The notes below the pieces were generated by a model. That model saw only the letters and a list, made by a program, of their open reading frames with translations. It made no database searches and was not told the DNA's origin. From the NCBI GenBank assembly GCA_015680685.1, contig MNCI01007798.1, forward strand, positions 108,148-172,147: a stretch of DNA of 64,000 bases. Reading direction: 5' to 3'. How positions within the stretch are numbered: position 1 is the stretch's first letter; the number at the start of each line of letters is the position of its first letter. Below, piece after piece: positions 10,736-23,540 of the stretch. The DNA is from Gnetum montanum. Lineage: Eukaryota; Streptophyta; Gnetopsida; Gnetales; Gnetaceae. The translations under genes and the position numbers were made by a program.

Positions 10736-11518
10736 TGACTATTGACATTGTTCAAACTTGCAAAATACAAAGAATTTTTGAATGAAATTGGGATCAAATG
10801 AAAGCTCAATAGGCCAAGAATAGTATGAAAACATGAGAAGAGGGTTTTGAAGCTCATAAATTTGAAAAATGGAGAAAAATTGATTTATGGGATGAATGAA
10901 ATAAAAGGTTAATGAGCACTGAGCAGAATACCTAATGGAATATGCAAAAGATAGGATTGTGGTAATGTCAAAGGTAAGGAACCTTAACTAACCAAACTAA
11001 GAGCCATGCAAGTGGGTCATTCCCATAGCAAGCTCATGCCCTCATTGCCATTACATAACCTCAACTAGGGAGTCCATGGGCCCCATAGTCAAGTAATGGT
11101 CATGAAATGTTAAGGACCAACCAAAAAGAATCTACTCAATAATTCAAACACATCAAACGAAGACATAGAACATAGTAGTGAGGTGAGTTATGGTAGCATG
11201 GATGGATGACAGAGAAGGTGGAATGGAGTTTCAAATTAAGGTCATCAAAATTCCTTGGTGTAATTTATGTTTAAAATGACTCGAATATATCCATCCTTAC
11301 TCCAGACCAAAACCATCTACTTTTAGTAACTTCACATCACCACCCTATGATCAATCCATCAACACAAGACATGAGAGTGCTTCCACAAGACAACCATCAT
11401 TCCATAAGAAGAAGAAAAGAAAGAAGTAGTAAGTGAGAGAGGGCCTTAGTTAGAGGGGACCTTTAGGCATAGGTTCATGTTTTTCTAGTCCCATAACCAG
11501 TTCTTATAGCCCGTTTAT

Positions 11519-11685
11519 TTGTCCAAGGGTTGTGCTTTGAAATCCCATTGTTTTTTTCTTTTATTTTTTTTTTATTTTTTTGAATGGGAACCACACCATG
11601 CAAGGACTTATTCATTTATTATATCTAAGGGATGTGCTTTGAATTTCCATCATTTTTTTGGATGGGAACCACACCATGCAAAGAA
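11519..11685 (-). repeat. Tandem pair of family-1 hairpins (TTCCCATC / GATGGGAA)
   Basis: Each unit has CTTTGAAnTCCCAT, a T-rich loop, then ATGGGAACCACACCATGCAA. The inner arms and the flanking CTTTG/CAAAG pair. E1b has two copies about 105 bp apart. Single copies occur at the same relative position in E1a, E1c and E1d. See the finding on covariation. Confidence 0.65.
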
Positions 11686-12639
11686 TTTATTTGACTTCCT
11701 ATTAGTGGTTGGAATGGAAAAGTAAGAAGTTCATGAAAAACACTCAAGCACTTAAGAAAGTAGAAGAGTACAAAGAGTATTGAGTCCCCTTGAAGTCATA
11801 CCCTTTACAAAATTTTGAATCCTTCCTAATTATAGAACTACCAAGGTTACTAATTGTTTAAAAGTTTTTTTAATGAAGGAACCTCAAATTTCTAGAATAA
11901 GGAAAACCATAGAGTTTATCAAATGGGTGGATGACATGGACTCATTTCCTGTTCCATGAAAAATAAATCCTATCAAAGTCATCAAACATTAGAATTTAAA
12001 AATAGAAACCAGACATTGAAAATCACAACATTAAACACAAACCATCATTAGTAGACAGTAACAGTGACACTGTGTCCTATGGTAATAAAGCAATTTTATT
12101 ATAAAAAATAAGGAGATATCACACTTGAATAAAAAAAACCAAATAAAGTAAAATATATAATAAAGTCTAAAATAATCAAGAAAGCCTCAAAGATAGTAAG
12201 GATGGTGTGAAATTATAAAAATTTAAAAATAAAAAAATTTGTAAAATAAATAACTTGTAAAATAAGAAACGTGGGAAAAAAAAGGTAGAAAAGTTGAGAA
12301 GCCATATTGATTGTTAGCATGGATGGCCATCTCTCCCATGACTAAGTTGGAAGGAGGAGATCCAAAAAATGGAATGTGGTTGTCCATTCGTCAAGGTGGT
12401 AGTTGCATTGGACTATCTTGGTTCGAGGAAAGGTTTTACTTGTTGGATGTTGACCAACTACTTTTTGTTTGGGCTTTCAGGTTTGTAAATTATCATGGTT
12501 CCAAAGTGAAGGGTTTGATCAATTATATAAGGTCCCTCCCACAATGTTTTAATTTTTTCCTTTTAGGGTACATGTGTGGGGTTCTAGTAGAGAACCTTAT
12601 GTGTTGGTTGAAGTTTTATCTTTCATATTTTAAGGTCAT

Positions 12640-15290
12640 GACATTGCTTGTTGAATGCCTTGTGCACCTGATTCAAAGATAGGACCACTACTAGATATTC
12701 ATCTAGCATGTTCAAATTGATCAATCTTTCTTTTTGTGTTGGAATCAGGTTAAGATTCATATCATATGCTATTGAGAGTGTATAGAGCTCAAACTTGATT
12801 TGAAGCGTTAGAAGTTTTCTATACACCAACTCATAGGGAGAATAGCCAATAGGAAGTTTCCATGTTGAATGATAAACCTAAAAGGCACCATTAAGTTTTG
12901 TACTTCAATCTTTTCTATATTTGCTAATGGTCCACGTTAGTTTTTTGTGATCTCCTAGTTGGTTGTCTTTGCTTGACCATTAGCTTGGGGATGGTAGGGT
13001 GTTGTTAATTTATTTTCAACCTCCAAGAGTTACATTAATTTTCTAAAAGTGGCACCTATGAAATAAGTTCTATTATCAGAAATTAGTGAATGTGGCATCC
13101 CATACCCATTTACAATAATTTGTTGTATAAATTTAGCAATAGTGGATGATGTAAAATTAGTCATGGTTGGTACTTCAATCCATTTTGTGTAGTAGTAAAT
13201 GGCTACTATAATATACATCTTTCTGTTGGACATGGGTGTGATTGGACCCATGAAGTCAATGCCCCATATGTTAAAAGGTTCCAGTGATTGAATCCATTGT
13301 TGAGGACCTTACATTTGAGTGGTCATCACCCCATCTTAATGATAACATTCACAAGACTTGATGAACTGGTGGGCATCCCTAAAGATTATAGGTCAATAGT
13401 ATCTTGTCATCATGATTTTTATGACTATGCATCTCCCTACCTAGTGTCCCTTGCAAGGTCCTTCCTGAGCATCCTAGAGAATGCATAGTTGATCTTTGTC
13501 AGGGACACACCAACGAATTAGGCCATCAACACATACCTTGTAAAGGTGTCCATTAATTTCCATAAAGTATTTAGCTTGATAAAGAAATTATTACCCCTTT
13601 CTATAGTCAAGATCTTGTGGCATCTCCTAAGTGAGAAGATAAGTGAGGATGCCATTATACCATGTTGTTTCTACAAGTTTTTGTTCACTTATTGCTCCTA
13701 TAGAGAGGAGTTCATCTAGAAACTAATCAGAGAGCAAGCTCTTCTCCTCTTTATTATCCCATCTTTAGCGAGAGAGGTGATCAGTGACCACATTCTCAGT
13801 CCCTTTTCAATCTACCAATGTGAGATTGAATTCCTACAATATGATGAGCCACCATATGACATGGGGCTCACCGTTGGCTTGTTCATGAGGAAGTGGATTA
13901 CACTATGGTTTGTGTGCACAAATATTTTGTAGCCAAGGACATAGTTCCTAAAATTTTCTAGAGTGTACACCATTACCATTAGTTCTTTTTCCATAGTGAT
14001 GTAATTTAACTATGCTTCTACAATGCTTTGGCTTACACAGTGGATGTAGTATGGGCATTTCTTATTGTTCATCTATGTGGGCACTACTCCCAAGACATAG
14101 TTAGATGCATCCGTCATGATGTGGAAGAGTCTAGACCAGTCGAGTGCTCATAGGATTGTTGTTTCTATGAGTTTCTCCTTTATCTATTGGAATTCTTGTT
14201 CATATTTCCTAGTCTAGATGAAAGGTGCATCTTTCTTTGTAAGCTCTACCAATGGTTTCATGATCTTAGAGAAATTCTCTATGAATTATTAGTAGTAGCC
14301 AATGTGTCAAAGGAATGACCAAACATCTTTAACAATCTCTAGTTGGCATGTTATTCCTTGGATGAACTATATCTTTTTTGGTTCTATCTCAATCCTTTTT
14401 TGTGAAATTCAGTGCCCTAGCACAATGCCTTCTTGGATCATGAGATGACTCTTTTGTTAGTTGAGCTATAAGTTTGTTTCAACACATCTCTTCAACACTT
14501 GATCAAGGTAGTCCAAGGCTTGCTCAAATGTAGCTCCATAGGTGGAAAAGTCATCCATGAAGACTTCCACACCACTATTGATCTGCTATTGAAAGATACT
14601 AAGGACTAAGCATTGACATGTTGTAGGGGCATTGCATAGACCAAATGACATCTTACAATATGAAAAAGTCCCTCAGGGACTCATGAATGTTGTCTTGGCC
14701 TAGTCTTTTGGTGCAATTTGGATTTGGTTATAGCCACTATAACCATCCAAGAAGCTATAATAACAATTCCCAGATATGATGTCCAACACGTGATCCAAAA
14801 ATTACAATGGAAAATGATCTTTCAATGTTGCCATATTCAATAGCCTAAAGTTAATGTAGACCCACCATTTGCCACCTTTCTTTAGTACAATTACGAGTTA
14901 CTATCTGCAATTAGATAGATGAATCCCACCTTGAGGAGGAGTTGTTCAATTTTCTCTTTGATGATCTACTTCAATTTGGGATTCAGCCATCTCTATGGCT
15001 ATCTTCTAGGCTTCATGGCTAGGTAAATGTAAATACGATGCTAGCATATCCTTGGATCAATTCCAGTCAACTTGGGATACAATCAAACAAAGGCTATTGG
15101 ACATTGGTTAACTACCTTTAACATCTTTTCTTTTTGTTTAGGAGCAATTTTAACATTAATTATTACCAATTTACCATCATTTAAAAATGCACATTCTAGG
15201 TTGGCTAGTAAATTTTTTAGCTCTAGGGGCTCCTACTTAAAGTTATAAGGGATTTCCAACTCTCTTGAACAGTTATCATCATCTTTGTTA
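12640..15290 (-). pseudogene. pol: E1b pol: reverse transcriptase, RNase H and integrase
   Basis: On the minus strand RT covers about 15150-14100. It shows GTFSYCKMSFGLCNAP (fingers/palm), then the active-site block VEVFMDDFSTYG with FMDD at 14550-14561, then GIVLGH. RNase H follows at about 13994-13812: EKELMVMVYTLENFRNYVLG then IFVHTNHSVIHFLMNK. Integrase (about 13490-12640) has MGPITPMSNRKMYIIVAIYY then TKWIEV, and LISDNRTYFIGATF with the second aspartate. TTPYHPQANGQAKTTN carries lysine at the third catalytic (Glu) position, and the first aspartate is also lost (IYYYTKW). Stops are numerous. FMDDF with this RT consensus is the pattern of Athila-type Gypsy elements. Compared with E1c, the whole block is what that copy lacks. 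Confidence 0.85.
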
Positions 15291-15479
15291 GAGAGTTGGA
15301 AATGGACTTGTTAGGTTCTCAATTGGTTCCATGCATAATGTGTTACTATCTAAGTCAACTATTTGCCACTAGGTGCCCTCCTATTTTGTGGCTCCTACAT
15401 ATAGACACCTTTGAATATTGATTTCTTGTGCATAATAATTGCATACTTTAATTATATACTTTTGATGGACCAAATATTT

Positions 15480-15900
15480 TGTATGAAATTGTAGCTATTA
15501 TCGCTATACGTGATGCATGGAATATTTTTCTTCTCTATTTTTCCCAATACATTTTCTTTGGATATTTCTAGAGATAGGTCCCTTATGCCCATACATGCAT
15601 CAACTGTGCTTAATCAAGTTCTCTCCAGAATGATGGGGAAATCACTTTTGCAGCTTTTAACCTTCATTACCAAAAAATTAGTAGGATAGGACCACCCACA
15701 AACTGTGGTTATAATGTCCTCTTCTAATCCTAACAGGTTAGTAATTGACTGATCTACTAATTCTAGATGGATGTTGCTCTTCTTGAGAGGTGGTAGGTTT
15801 CATTCCTTGTAAATGTTATGGGAGATGAGATTAACTCTAGAACTAGAGTTAAGAAGAGCCTTGCATGGCTCATGTCTAGCAATCTGTAGGTAAATGAGTG
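15480..15900 (-). pseudogene. E1b retroviral-type aspartic protease
   Basis: On the minus strand CKALLNSSSRVNLIS is followed by WNLPPLKKSNIHLELVDQSI, VCGWSYPTNFLVM and DFPIILERT. The last is the decayed counterpart of PIIMGRTWL in E1c. The protease active site normally reads D-S/T-G. Here it is N-S-S, so the enzyme would be dead. E1c has the same N-S-S, and E1d has D-L-G. The aspartate and glycine changes are both G-to-A on the coding strand. Confidence 0.75.
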
Positions 15901-15904
15901 GAAT

Positions 15905-18446
15905 TCTTAGGTTAGATATTTTAGTGGGAAGATTGCCAACGTTGATCTAGTCAAAAATAACATGAGTTAGCATTACAGTGCAAATCTGAGGTAGCACTTG
16001 GTTTCAAGGGCACTCGAAGGTATTTTATGTAGAGGATGAAGGTATTGAAGATGCAAGATGATTAGCTAAACTAAGTTGTGAGGGTTGAAGAGGACTATTA
16101 GTTTGGAAGAACGGTCTTTTTCTGGATCGATTGTCTAAACCACTTGGCTGGAAAGCTAGCTGTGAATGTATAGCCCTCATAGCATTTTGTTATTGTGGCT
16201 ATATAGGAATCTCACCCTATATGGATGGAGAAATAGGTAACTAGGTTGAAGGTAGAGGTGTGTGTGTAGACATATGCAAAGGGTGGTATGGATATGGGTT
16301 TTCCTCTCTAGTAGATGATGAATGGATTTAGTGGTAATCTAGAGGGTAATAGTGATGTTGAAATAAGATATGACTTGTAGAACTTCTTGGAGAGATAGGT
16401 TGCTAAACATAGTACTTGTATGGATCTAGTTGCCTATAAGGGTATTACTACCTTGGTAGTGGCATTCCCCATGAGTGTGGTTGGTACCACTATTGGTATT
16501 GTTCATAAGATTATGGAGGAGCTCCACTTGGGTAGTAAGCTTATTGTTGTTGGTGGAACTACCCTGGATTGCCTTGAGGATAAGGCAATTGTCTAGGTGC
16601 TTGCCTATGTGCTAGTTGAGGATTCAATGCAAACATTCTAGACTCTTGTAAGTGTGACACCATAGGGTAACAACCATTTGGATGTTTGTATTGATATATG
16701 TTATAATCAATTTTATCATCACAGTTGGTTTCCACAACTTTTTCTATGGCAGCAGCTTTGCCCTTACCCCTTTAGTAGGCATGTTTAGCTTCTTTTCACC
16801 TTTTGCGATTATGATCACTATTTTTCTCTTTGGATTCTTTAGTGATCTTCATAGTAGTTTGAAATTTTTCATCCAAAAAATTCCATAATTTATCAACCTT
16901 TTCCAAAATATCATAAACAATTTTTTTGGATGGGCAAGGTTTTCCTATTCACCACTTCATCAAGTGGTGACTCCTCCTTGTTACAAAATCGAACCTCCCA
17001 TTTCCTACTGGAAGGATTTTTATTATACTCTATTGCACTTTCCTTTTTTCATATCTCACCTTCTACTTTTGCTACATTCTTAATTAGCCTTTGAATCTGA
17101 TGAGCTCTTAGTTTAGAAAATCTTCCTTGGGCATATACCCCAAGGGTTCTTCTAGTTTCTACCTTGAGTCCATCTATGATGTGGCAAAGCTGTTTCCTCT
17201 AAGAATAGCCATGGCTAGGGCATTGGTGTAAGAGTGAATAGTATCTACCCATGGTAGAATCCAAGGGTTCATGTATTCCCTATTTCTAGCCTTAGATTTT
17301 CCTTCTTTGATTAGATAGTCTAGAGTACATTTGATATTTGTTGTTGAATAGCTCCAACATGGTACTTCATCAATGAATGGATTCTAGTTCCAAGGATCAG
17401 CAGAAGCTTTTAGCTTCCTTGATAAGCATCTTGGGGAAGATTTTGAGTTTTTACCATTCAATTTTCTATGTTTTTTAAGGCACATGAATTATGGAAAGCT
17501 TTTAGATGTGTCTATAGATTAGAGTTGTATCCCCCCTTAAATCTTGAGATATTGTTCATGTCTAAGCACTTGATCTGACTATCTTTCATATCCTTAGTTA
17601 GAATTATAACTGCCTCTATAATGTTGATCATATTTTGAGTTGCCAATAGAGGTTCATCATCATCATTGCATTGATGATGTCAATGATAGTTTCAGCCACC
17701 CCATCAATCTTGTTTTCGTTCATAGTCATTGTTGTTTCGTTGATCACCTCCATCATAATTATTTCAATAGTGGATTCTATGAGAATCAATAGATGAAGAG
17801 GAATGTTTGGAATTAGCCGGAGAGGATCAAAAGAAAGGTAGACCACCACTACCACCATGGTGTTAACCAACACTTTTTCATTTATTACGGTCATCATCCT
17901 TAGATCCCTTACTATTGTGATGCTTGTTCGAGTCCCTACCTTGGCTGTCACTTTTTCCTGAACCTAGTTTATGAATAGTGGATTGTAGATTCAGGTTTAG
18001 ACCATCGTCATCAATAACATGGGGTGGATAGAATTCATGTTGAGAGCCTTCAAATGGAGGATCCTAATTATCATCTTGAGCTAGTAGGAACAAGGGATTA
18101 GTGAAATGTTTTTCCTTCGTAGCATCATGAAGCTTCTCTTGATGTTGATCTCTCTTGCATTATGTTTCAAGGAGCTAGTAGTTCCTAGTATCATAACCAT
18201 TTACAACATAATCTTCATGAATATATATGATGAAAAACTTTTAAGTATTTGAAATAGCATCCTGGGCACATATCAATCAAGGGACAAGACAATGTTGCCC
18301 TTCATATCACGTCATCATAACTATTCATCCTAATGTAGGATGAAGGTGAAATCAGGTACATACTCATTTGGATGAGTATATATCACTTTGCATTCCTATG
18401 AGACCAATAGTTATACATCTTCTCACTTGTGAGAATAAGAATACAT
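15905..18446 (-). pseudogene. gag: E1b gag
   Basis: The likely start is the ATG at 18444-18446 (MYSYSHK), which aligns with the gag start of E1c (MSSSHKS). VIYTHPNEYVPDFTFILH then matches VVYTHPNEYLPNFTFILH in E1c. A charged, arginine- and histidine-rich section follows (about 17950-17630), then the conserved capsid-like block (about 17550-17050). A glycine/proline/tyrosine-rich tail lies at about 16650-16150. Stops and frameshifts break it throughout. Gag would form the particle that packages element RNA. Confidence 0.7.
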
Positions 18447-18575
18447 TTTGCAAAACAAAATAAAATTATCAGTGTGCTTTTATATTTCTATGTATAGAAG
18501 AAATGATATTGACCTTGAGGTTCATACAACGATATTAATGGTATTCACTTAAACCTAAATAGCATATCTTTTAAA

Positions 18576-18595
18576 GTCCATGGCAATGATGCCAA
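18576..18595 (-). promoter_or_regulatory. Primer-binding site of E1b (tRNA-Asp type, decayed)
   Basis: Read on the minus strand directly after the 5' LTR, the sequence is TTGGCATCATTGCCATGGAC. It resembles the complement of the 3' end of plant tRNA-Asp(GTC). The better preserved version is in E1c at 31881-31900. Confidence 0.7.
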
Positions 18596-19505
18596 TGATG
18601 AGTGGTGAGGTATCCCTATGCCCAAACATATGAATCACAATAATTCATGCATGATCTAGTCAAATTCCATGGACTTTGTAGTTTCTAGTGCACTAGTCTT
18701 CTAGGAAGTGAATATTCACCCTAAGGTCAATCATTTTCTTCCCAATTACGCTTATGATGTACATTGGTATGGTTAAGTATAATTGAGGCATCTAATTTTT
18801 ATTATTTTATGGTTTGGCATTCAAAGGAAGATAAAAGTGATTATATTAACTAATTTAAATTAACTAATTGATTAGTGTTTAACTAGTCCTAACATAAGCA
18901 TCTAGTCCCACTTTCCACACATGTCCTGAACCCATGTACGCATTGTTAGGCAACCAAGCGCTATGCTACTAGGTGTACCAAGTGATAATGCTATTGGGAC
19001 TACCAAGTGAATATGTGTTATGCTCGAAGTGGTCGTACTTATGTATTTAATCTATCTTTCTTAATCACTTCATTAACTTACTGGAAACATTTAATAAATA
19101 ATTAAAAGCATTAAATAAATAATTAAAAATATTAAATGCATAAAAAAAATAGTTAATCTATCCAAAGTGTTACAAGGTTTATTAGAAAGCTTTTCTTTAT
19201 TGACACACACACTATTGTGCTTAGGTATAACAATGCTCAAATAAAGATTCATACACTTAATAACTCCTACTGCAAGCAGTTGAGAGGAAAATTGTAACTC
19301 TCAATTAAACAAACTGCAAGAGCTTTGCCATTGAAAAATCTCTATTGCCATAAATGTGGTTGATAGGTGCATATTTATAGTTGAAAATAGACACTGTGTT
19401 GATAGGGCGTCATCAATGCATGATGTGATCTATTGGTGAGGCCTAGTGGATGAGGCTATGTCAACGAGTCCTCCTCGATGTAGCCAACCAAATTGTGACT
19501 CATCA
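18596..19505 (-). mobile_element. E1b 5' LTR (right, 910 bp)
   Basis: It starts TGATGAGTGG and ends ACTCATCA, the undecayed inverted ends. It aligns along its length with 6168-7039. A minus-strand TATA box (CAACTATAAATATGCA) lies at about 19368-19383. U3 words such as TTGATAGGGCGTCATC and CCTCGATGTAGCCAACC fill the ~120 bp to the end. The CCTTA duplication follows. Confidence 0.85.
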
Positions 19506-19510
19506 CCTTA
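19506..19510. repeat. Target-site duplication CCTTA, right copy
   Basis: This is identical to 6163-6167 and immediately follows the E1b LTR end ACTCATCA. Confidence 0.85.
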
Positions 19511-21010
19511 GTTTTCTTTTAAGAACAAGGTGATTACAGCATACTATACCCAAGGCTATGAGGTAACTAAACTCATCAAGTTGTTCACATTATTTTGATC
19601 AAATAATATTAGTTACCATGATGTTAAAAAATGGGATGTTGGAAAAATTTCAAAAATTTTAAAGCAGGCATCCCTAGCCTCCATGACTAATAAGTGTAAC
19701 TCTAGAAACACATAGGTTTTTGAATAATTGAAACAAAATGTCTAATTTAGAAGATGTCCCAGAAATATTAATGGATATGGACATAGAATTGTAGGAAAAA
19801 TTAATGAAACGTATGAGAAGTAGTCCTAAAATCATGCATTAACTCAGAGAAATCATCATTGATGTTCTAGAAGATGTGAAGGTTAGTTCAAAGCTATGAT
19901 CAAAAAAATTTATGCAAGTGGGTCCTCCCTAAAGTAGGCTCTTGCCACAATGCCTTTGTATAACCACTTTTGTAGATGTTCATGGGTACTTAAGAAGTTA
20001 AATGTAGACCATGCCTTTTTTCCAAATAACACACAACTTCCATGGTTAGGATGTTGTACTATACAACACAGAGATAAAAGGCTTATAATGACATGCAGTA
20101 GTGAGGTGAATAATGGAATGAGAAGGGATTGTAGAGATCAAGATGTAAGGTACTTTGACCATGTCCATAATAGGTTCTTGTGATAAGTGCGATTAAAATG
20201 ATCAACATACCTATCTGTCCAAATTTAGACCAAGTCCATACCATGAATAGTGACCTCACATTGATGTGTTCCATCTTTCCAACTACCATGAGTCCACAAC
20301 CACCTCCAAAAAGAGAAGAAAAGAGAAGAAAAAAAGAAGGGACTTACTTATAGGGGTGCCTTTAGGCATGGGTAACATGTCTTTCTAGTCCCATAGCTAG
20401 TGCTTGTAGACCATTATTGTGTCTAAGGGGTGTGCTTTGAATTCCCATCATTTCTTATTATTTTTAATGTTTTTTTTTTGATTCTTTGAATAGGAACCAT
20501 ACCATTCAAAGATAGAGCTTCCTTTTTATTGGTCAATGGAGGAGTGATGATACATTCCAAGAGGAGTCATAAACCACATAAAGGAAATCAAGAAGAGAAC
20601 CCAACAAGTTCCCGTAAGGTCACACCCTTTTCCATTCCCACTTGGTCATTCCCTCTTTCTTCAAGGTACAATGATCATTGATTAACTTTAGTTTCATGAA
20701 AGAAGAACAAAATTTTTTCTACCTTTTATCTAGAGAACTGAAGGGATGGATGAGGTGGTCTCATTGCTTTACACAATTACTTACCAAATCATCTTGATAG
20801 CATAGCACAAAAAACTCAACACATAGCATTGACTTCTACATCATGACATGGAAATTTTATTAATAAAAACATAAAATACATTCATTAAACATTAAGAGAG
20901 TGACTCAAGAAAAGAGAAAAATATAAAGAAAATAAAAATATTAAGAAATAAAAAAACATATGAAGAATTAGAAAATTCCAAAACAGATAAACAAATCAGT
21001 TACTTCCATG
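19511..21010 (-). mobile_element. E1a 3' noncoding region, right of the E1b insertion
   Basis: This continues E1a after the insertion. The stretch 19628-19740 aligns with E1b 10446-10560. ATGCAAGTGGGTCCTCCC at 19913 matches the E1b and E1d equivalents. A hairpin unit lies at 20427-20510. No ORF here is credible. Confidence 0.6.
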
Positions 21011-23319
21011 CTTCTTTGAAACAATTTTATATTCTCATTTTCAATCCACTGAGTGTCTTCTAGTTTAGTGGCTACTACAAGACTAGATTTTTCTCACACA
21101 CTTGCTCCTAAACATTATGGTGGATTGGTATAGGAGTTGTGTTAATATTTTGAACTTTCAAACCACATTTTCATCCTTTATTATTATTGGTGATGCATGG
21201 ATTCTTTTGTCTCTCCACAATGATAGGTTTATCATTTATGTCTTATGTTGGAGTAGTGATGGTTGTTGGATTTGGCATATGATTAGTAGACATCACTTTT
21301 GTAAGGAAGGTTGTTTCATTAGATTAGCCTTGTGTTGGTTCAAGTGATGCAATAGATCCATGAGTGTTTTGCCTTGGCTTATAGCCTTTCCTACAGAAGG
21401 GATGCTTCTGACATTGTGGTTGAGATCTACTAGCATTTATGTGTATGATTGTAGCATAGGTGGCATTCTCTTGTTGATGTTATGATGTTGAACCTTCCTA
21501 TGTTATTGGAGGTGACATATGATGAAGGTGAGTATGAAAATATTGAGGATATGATGCAGCGTGAGAGGTGTGAGGTGGTGATCTTGTATAAGATGTTGCA
21601 GGATAGTGATATTCGGGAGAGTGGTAGTAGTGATTTGAAGTAGAGGAAGTAAAACTAGTTGGTGAAATAGGATGTTGAGCATAATATCTATGTGGGTTCA
21701 TTTGGTAGGAAGGATATGGTTGGTTTTGTGGTGGCCTCCCCCACAACTATTTTTGTTGCCACTCTAGTTGATGCCATTGTTGAGGCTAGTAATAAGTCCC
21801 ACTAGGATAGTACAATTGGTTATAGGACTATCTAAAATTACCTTGTGGGAAAGGAAATCTTTGAGGCATGTGCTTTTGTACAAACTTAAAATTTAATGCC
21901 CCTACCCAATACTCATGTAGATGGAACAAAACTAAGAAATGACCCTTCAAATGGTCATATATGCAGATATCACATCCATTATCTTCATCTATGGTTGAGT
22001 CTATAGCCTCAGTTCCTTTAGCTATTTTTCCTATTTGTCAAATAGGGTTCCTAGTTGTTTCTTGGTTATGCTTCCTTCATTTACTGTTATCACTTACTTT
22101 GTTTTGTGATACTCTCTCCTCTATGATAGCTACCTTCTTTTCATTATCATAGATATGGATGCCTTCCTTTTGAAGAGTTGGGTCCTCGATATTTTCCTCT
22201 ACATTTTTGCATTTGCATAGCTCTCCTTATTATTTTGCCACATGCTTGATCAACTCTCAGATATGATGGGGTTTTAGCTCATATAATTGACCTAGGGCAT
22301 ACATCCCAAGGGTATCCCTTATTTCATTATGAATCCCATCAATGATGTGGAAAAGTTACCTTTCCTTAGAGAAATCATGGGCTAGGAATCTATTTAGTAG
22401 AGAATAATATCTATCTAAATCCATGTCCAAGGGTTCATGTTGTCTTTGTCTCAATCCTTGGATTTGTTTCCTTAGGTTGGACACCCTCACATAGGTTTGG
22501 TATTTTTCATTGAAGAGTTCCAACATTGTGGACCACCATCAGATTGAATTCGGTTTGAATGATCTATACCACACTTTGGCTCTCTCAATTAGTGTTCTAG
22601 GAAAGAGCTTAAGCTTTTGCACCCACTTTCAATGTTTTATGAGACACAAGCATCATGAAAAGCATGTATATGATGTTGTGAATCCAAATTGTAGCATCCC
22701 ACAAATTTAGGGATATTTTTTATATGAAGCCTGGGTAAGCGACTATTCCTGCAATGCCTATGAGGTATCTTAATCACATTTGTGATCTGCATTAGGCTCT
22801 TAGTGGCAAATAAGGATTCATCATCATTAGACATGTTGTGATGAAAATTTATATTTCTATTTGTTTAATTATGATGATCTTGTCTATTCTTGTTGTGATG
22901 TCTTCGATTTTTCCCTTGGGTCTGATTCCTATCCTTATCTTGACCTCATAGTGGAGCTTTATCTCTATACCTACATTCATCTTCATCAGAACTAGATGTT
23001 GAAGAGGAAGAGGAATATGAGGAATTGGGAGAATAACCATGGCACCTATAGTTCTCCCTTTGATCCTTTGATTTATCTTGTCTAGGTTTGGAGGGGGTCT
23101 TATGCCTTGATGCCCTCCTTGATCTAGGACTTTCTCCATATCCTTTGGATTGTCTACCTTAGTTGAACATAGTCTTTGAGTGTATTAAGGGTCTAAATAA
23201 GCATAGAAAACCCCCACTTGAGGTTTTTCACTTCACTTTTCTTTAGTACATATCGTATTATTTCTCCTATGAGTGCTTTCATCATACAATGCATTATTGG
23301 TCCTATATGAAGAAGACAT
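21011..23319 (-). pseudogene. gag: E1a gag, with protease and pol missing
   Basis: The likely start is the ATG at 23317-23319 (MSSSYRTNNALYDES), which matches the E1c start. A charged arginine/lysine-rich section follows (about 23140-22850). Then comes the capsid-like block: DSQHHIHAFHDACVS near 22640-22700 corresponds to AFHDAYTL in E1c. Last is a proline/tyrosine-rich tail, QNQPYPSYQMNPHRYYAQH, near 21670-21740. To the left the sequence passes directly into 3' noncoding sequence, with no protease, RT, RNase H or integrase between. The stretch 21050-21480 aligns with nothing I recognise in E1b. Stops and frameshifts are present. Confidence 0.6.
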
Positions 23320-23431
23320 GATTTTGTTTGATAATGTGTGTGATTTAAAATATTAATGTTTTCTAAGAGATAGATCACTAATACCTTTACTATGATAGTG
23401 TATAATATAACTAATCTAGATAACTAGCACC

Positions 23432-23451
23432 ATCCCTAGCAACAATTCCGA
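23432..23451 (-). promoter_or_regulatory. Primer-binding site of E1a (decayed tRNA-Asp type)
   Basis: The minus-strand sequence TCGGAATTGTTGCTAGGGAT lies next to the LTR start TGATGAGC. It is a more decayed version of the E1c site. Confidence 0.55.
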
Positions 23452-23540
23452 TGATGAGCAACAAGGTACCCCTACACCTAACCATACGAATCACAAGTAT
23501 TCATGCATGATCTAGTTGAATTCTGTGGATTTGGTTAAAT
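23452..23540 (-). mobile_element. Right (5') LTR of E1a, truncated
   Basis: TGATGAGCAACAAGGTACCCC, CATACGAATCACAAGTATTC and ATGCATGATCTAGTTGAATTC follow the family-1 LTR start closely. Homology stops near 23540 and the sequence changes to AT-rich DNA of unknown origin. A later part of the same LTR type reappears at about 26215. Confidence 0.7.

Larger units (their letters stand above)
10209..12300 (-). mobile_element. E1b noncoding region between integrase and ORF3
   Basis: The region is AT-rich and has no credible ORF. It contains a TATA-plus-U3-word module at about 10655-10730 and two copies of a conserved hairpin at 11519-11605 and 11627-11685. A conserved ATGCAAGTGGGTC-type block lies near 11007. 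Parts align with E1a 19511-20990, E1c 27360-28380 and E1d 48640-49900, so the region is native to family 1. Confidence 0.6.
6168..19505 (-). mobile_element. E1b: full-length Athila-like LTR retrotransposon (13.3 kb), decayed
   Basis: This is a complete copy on the minus strand. It has LTRs at 6168-7039 and 18596-19505, a CCTTA duplication on both sides, a tRNA-Asp-type primer-binding site, and a purine tract next to the left LTR. The coding order on the minus strand is gag, protease, RT, RNase H, integrase, then a long 3' region carrying ORF3. The FMDDF form of the RT motif, the PBS type and the third ORF fit the Athila lineage. The two LTRs differ by eye at about one site in seven, so the insertion is old. 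It is nested in E1a. Stops and frameshifts interrupt every coding domain, so it cannot encode its own proteins now. Confidence 0.9.
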
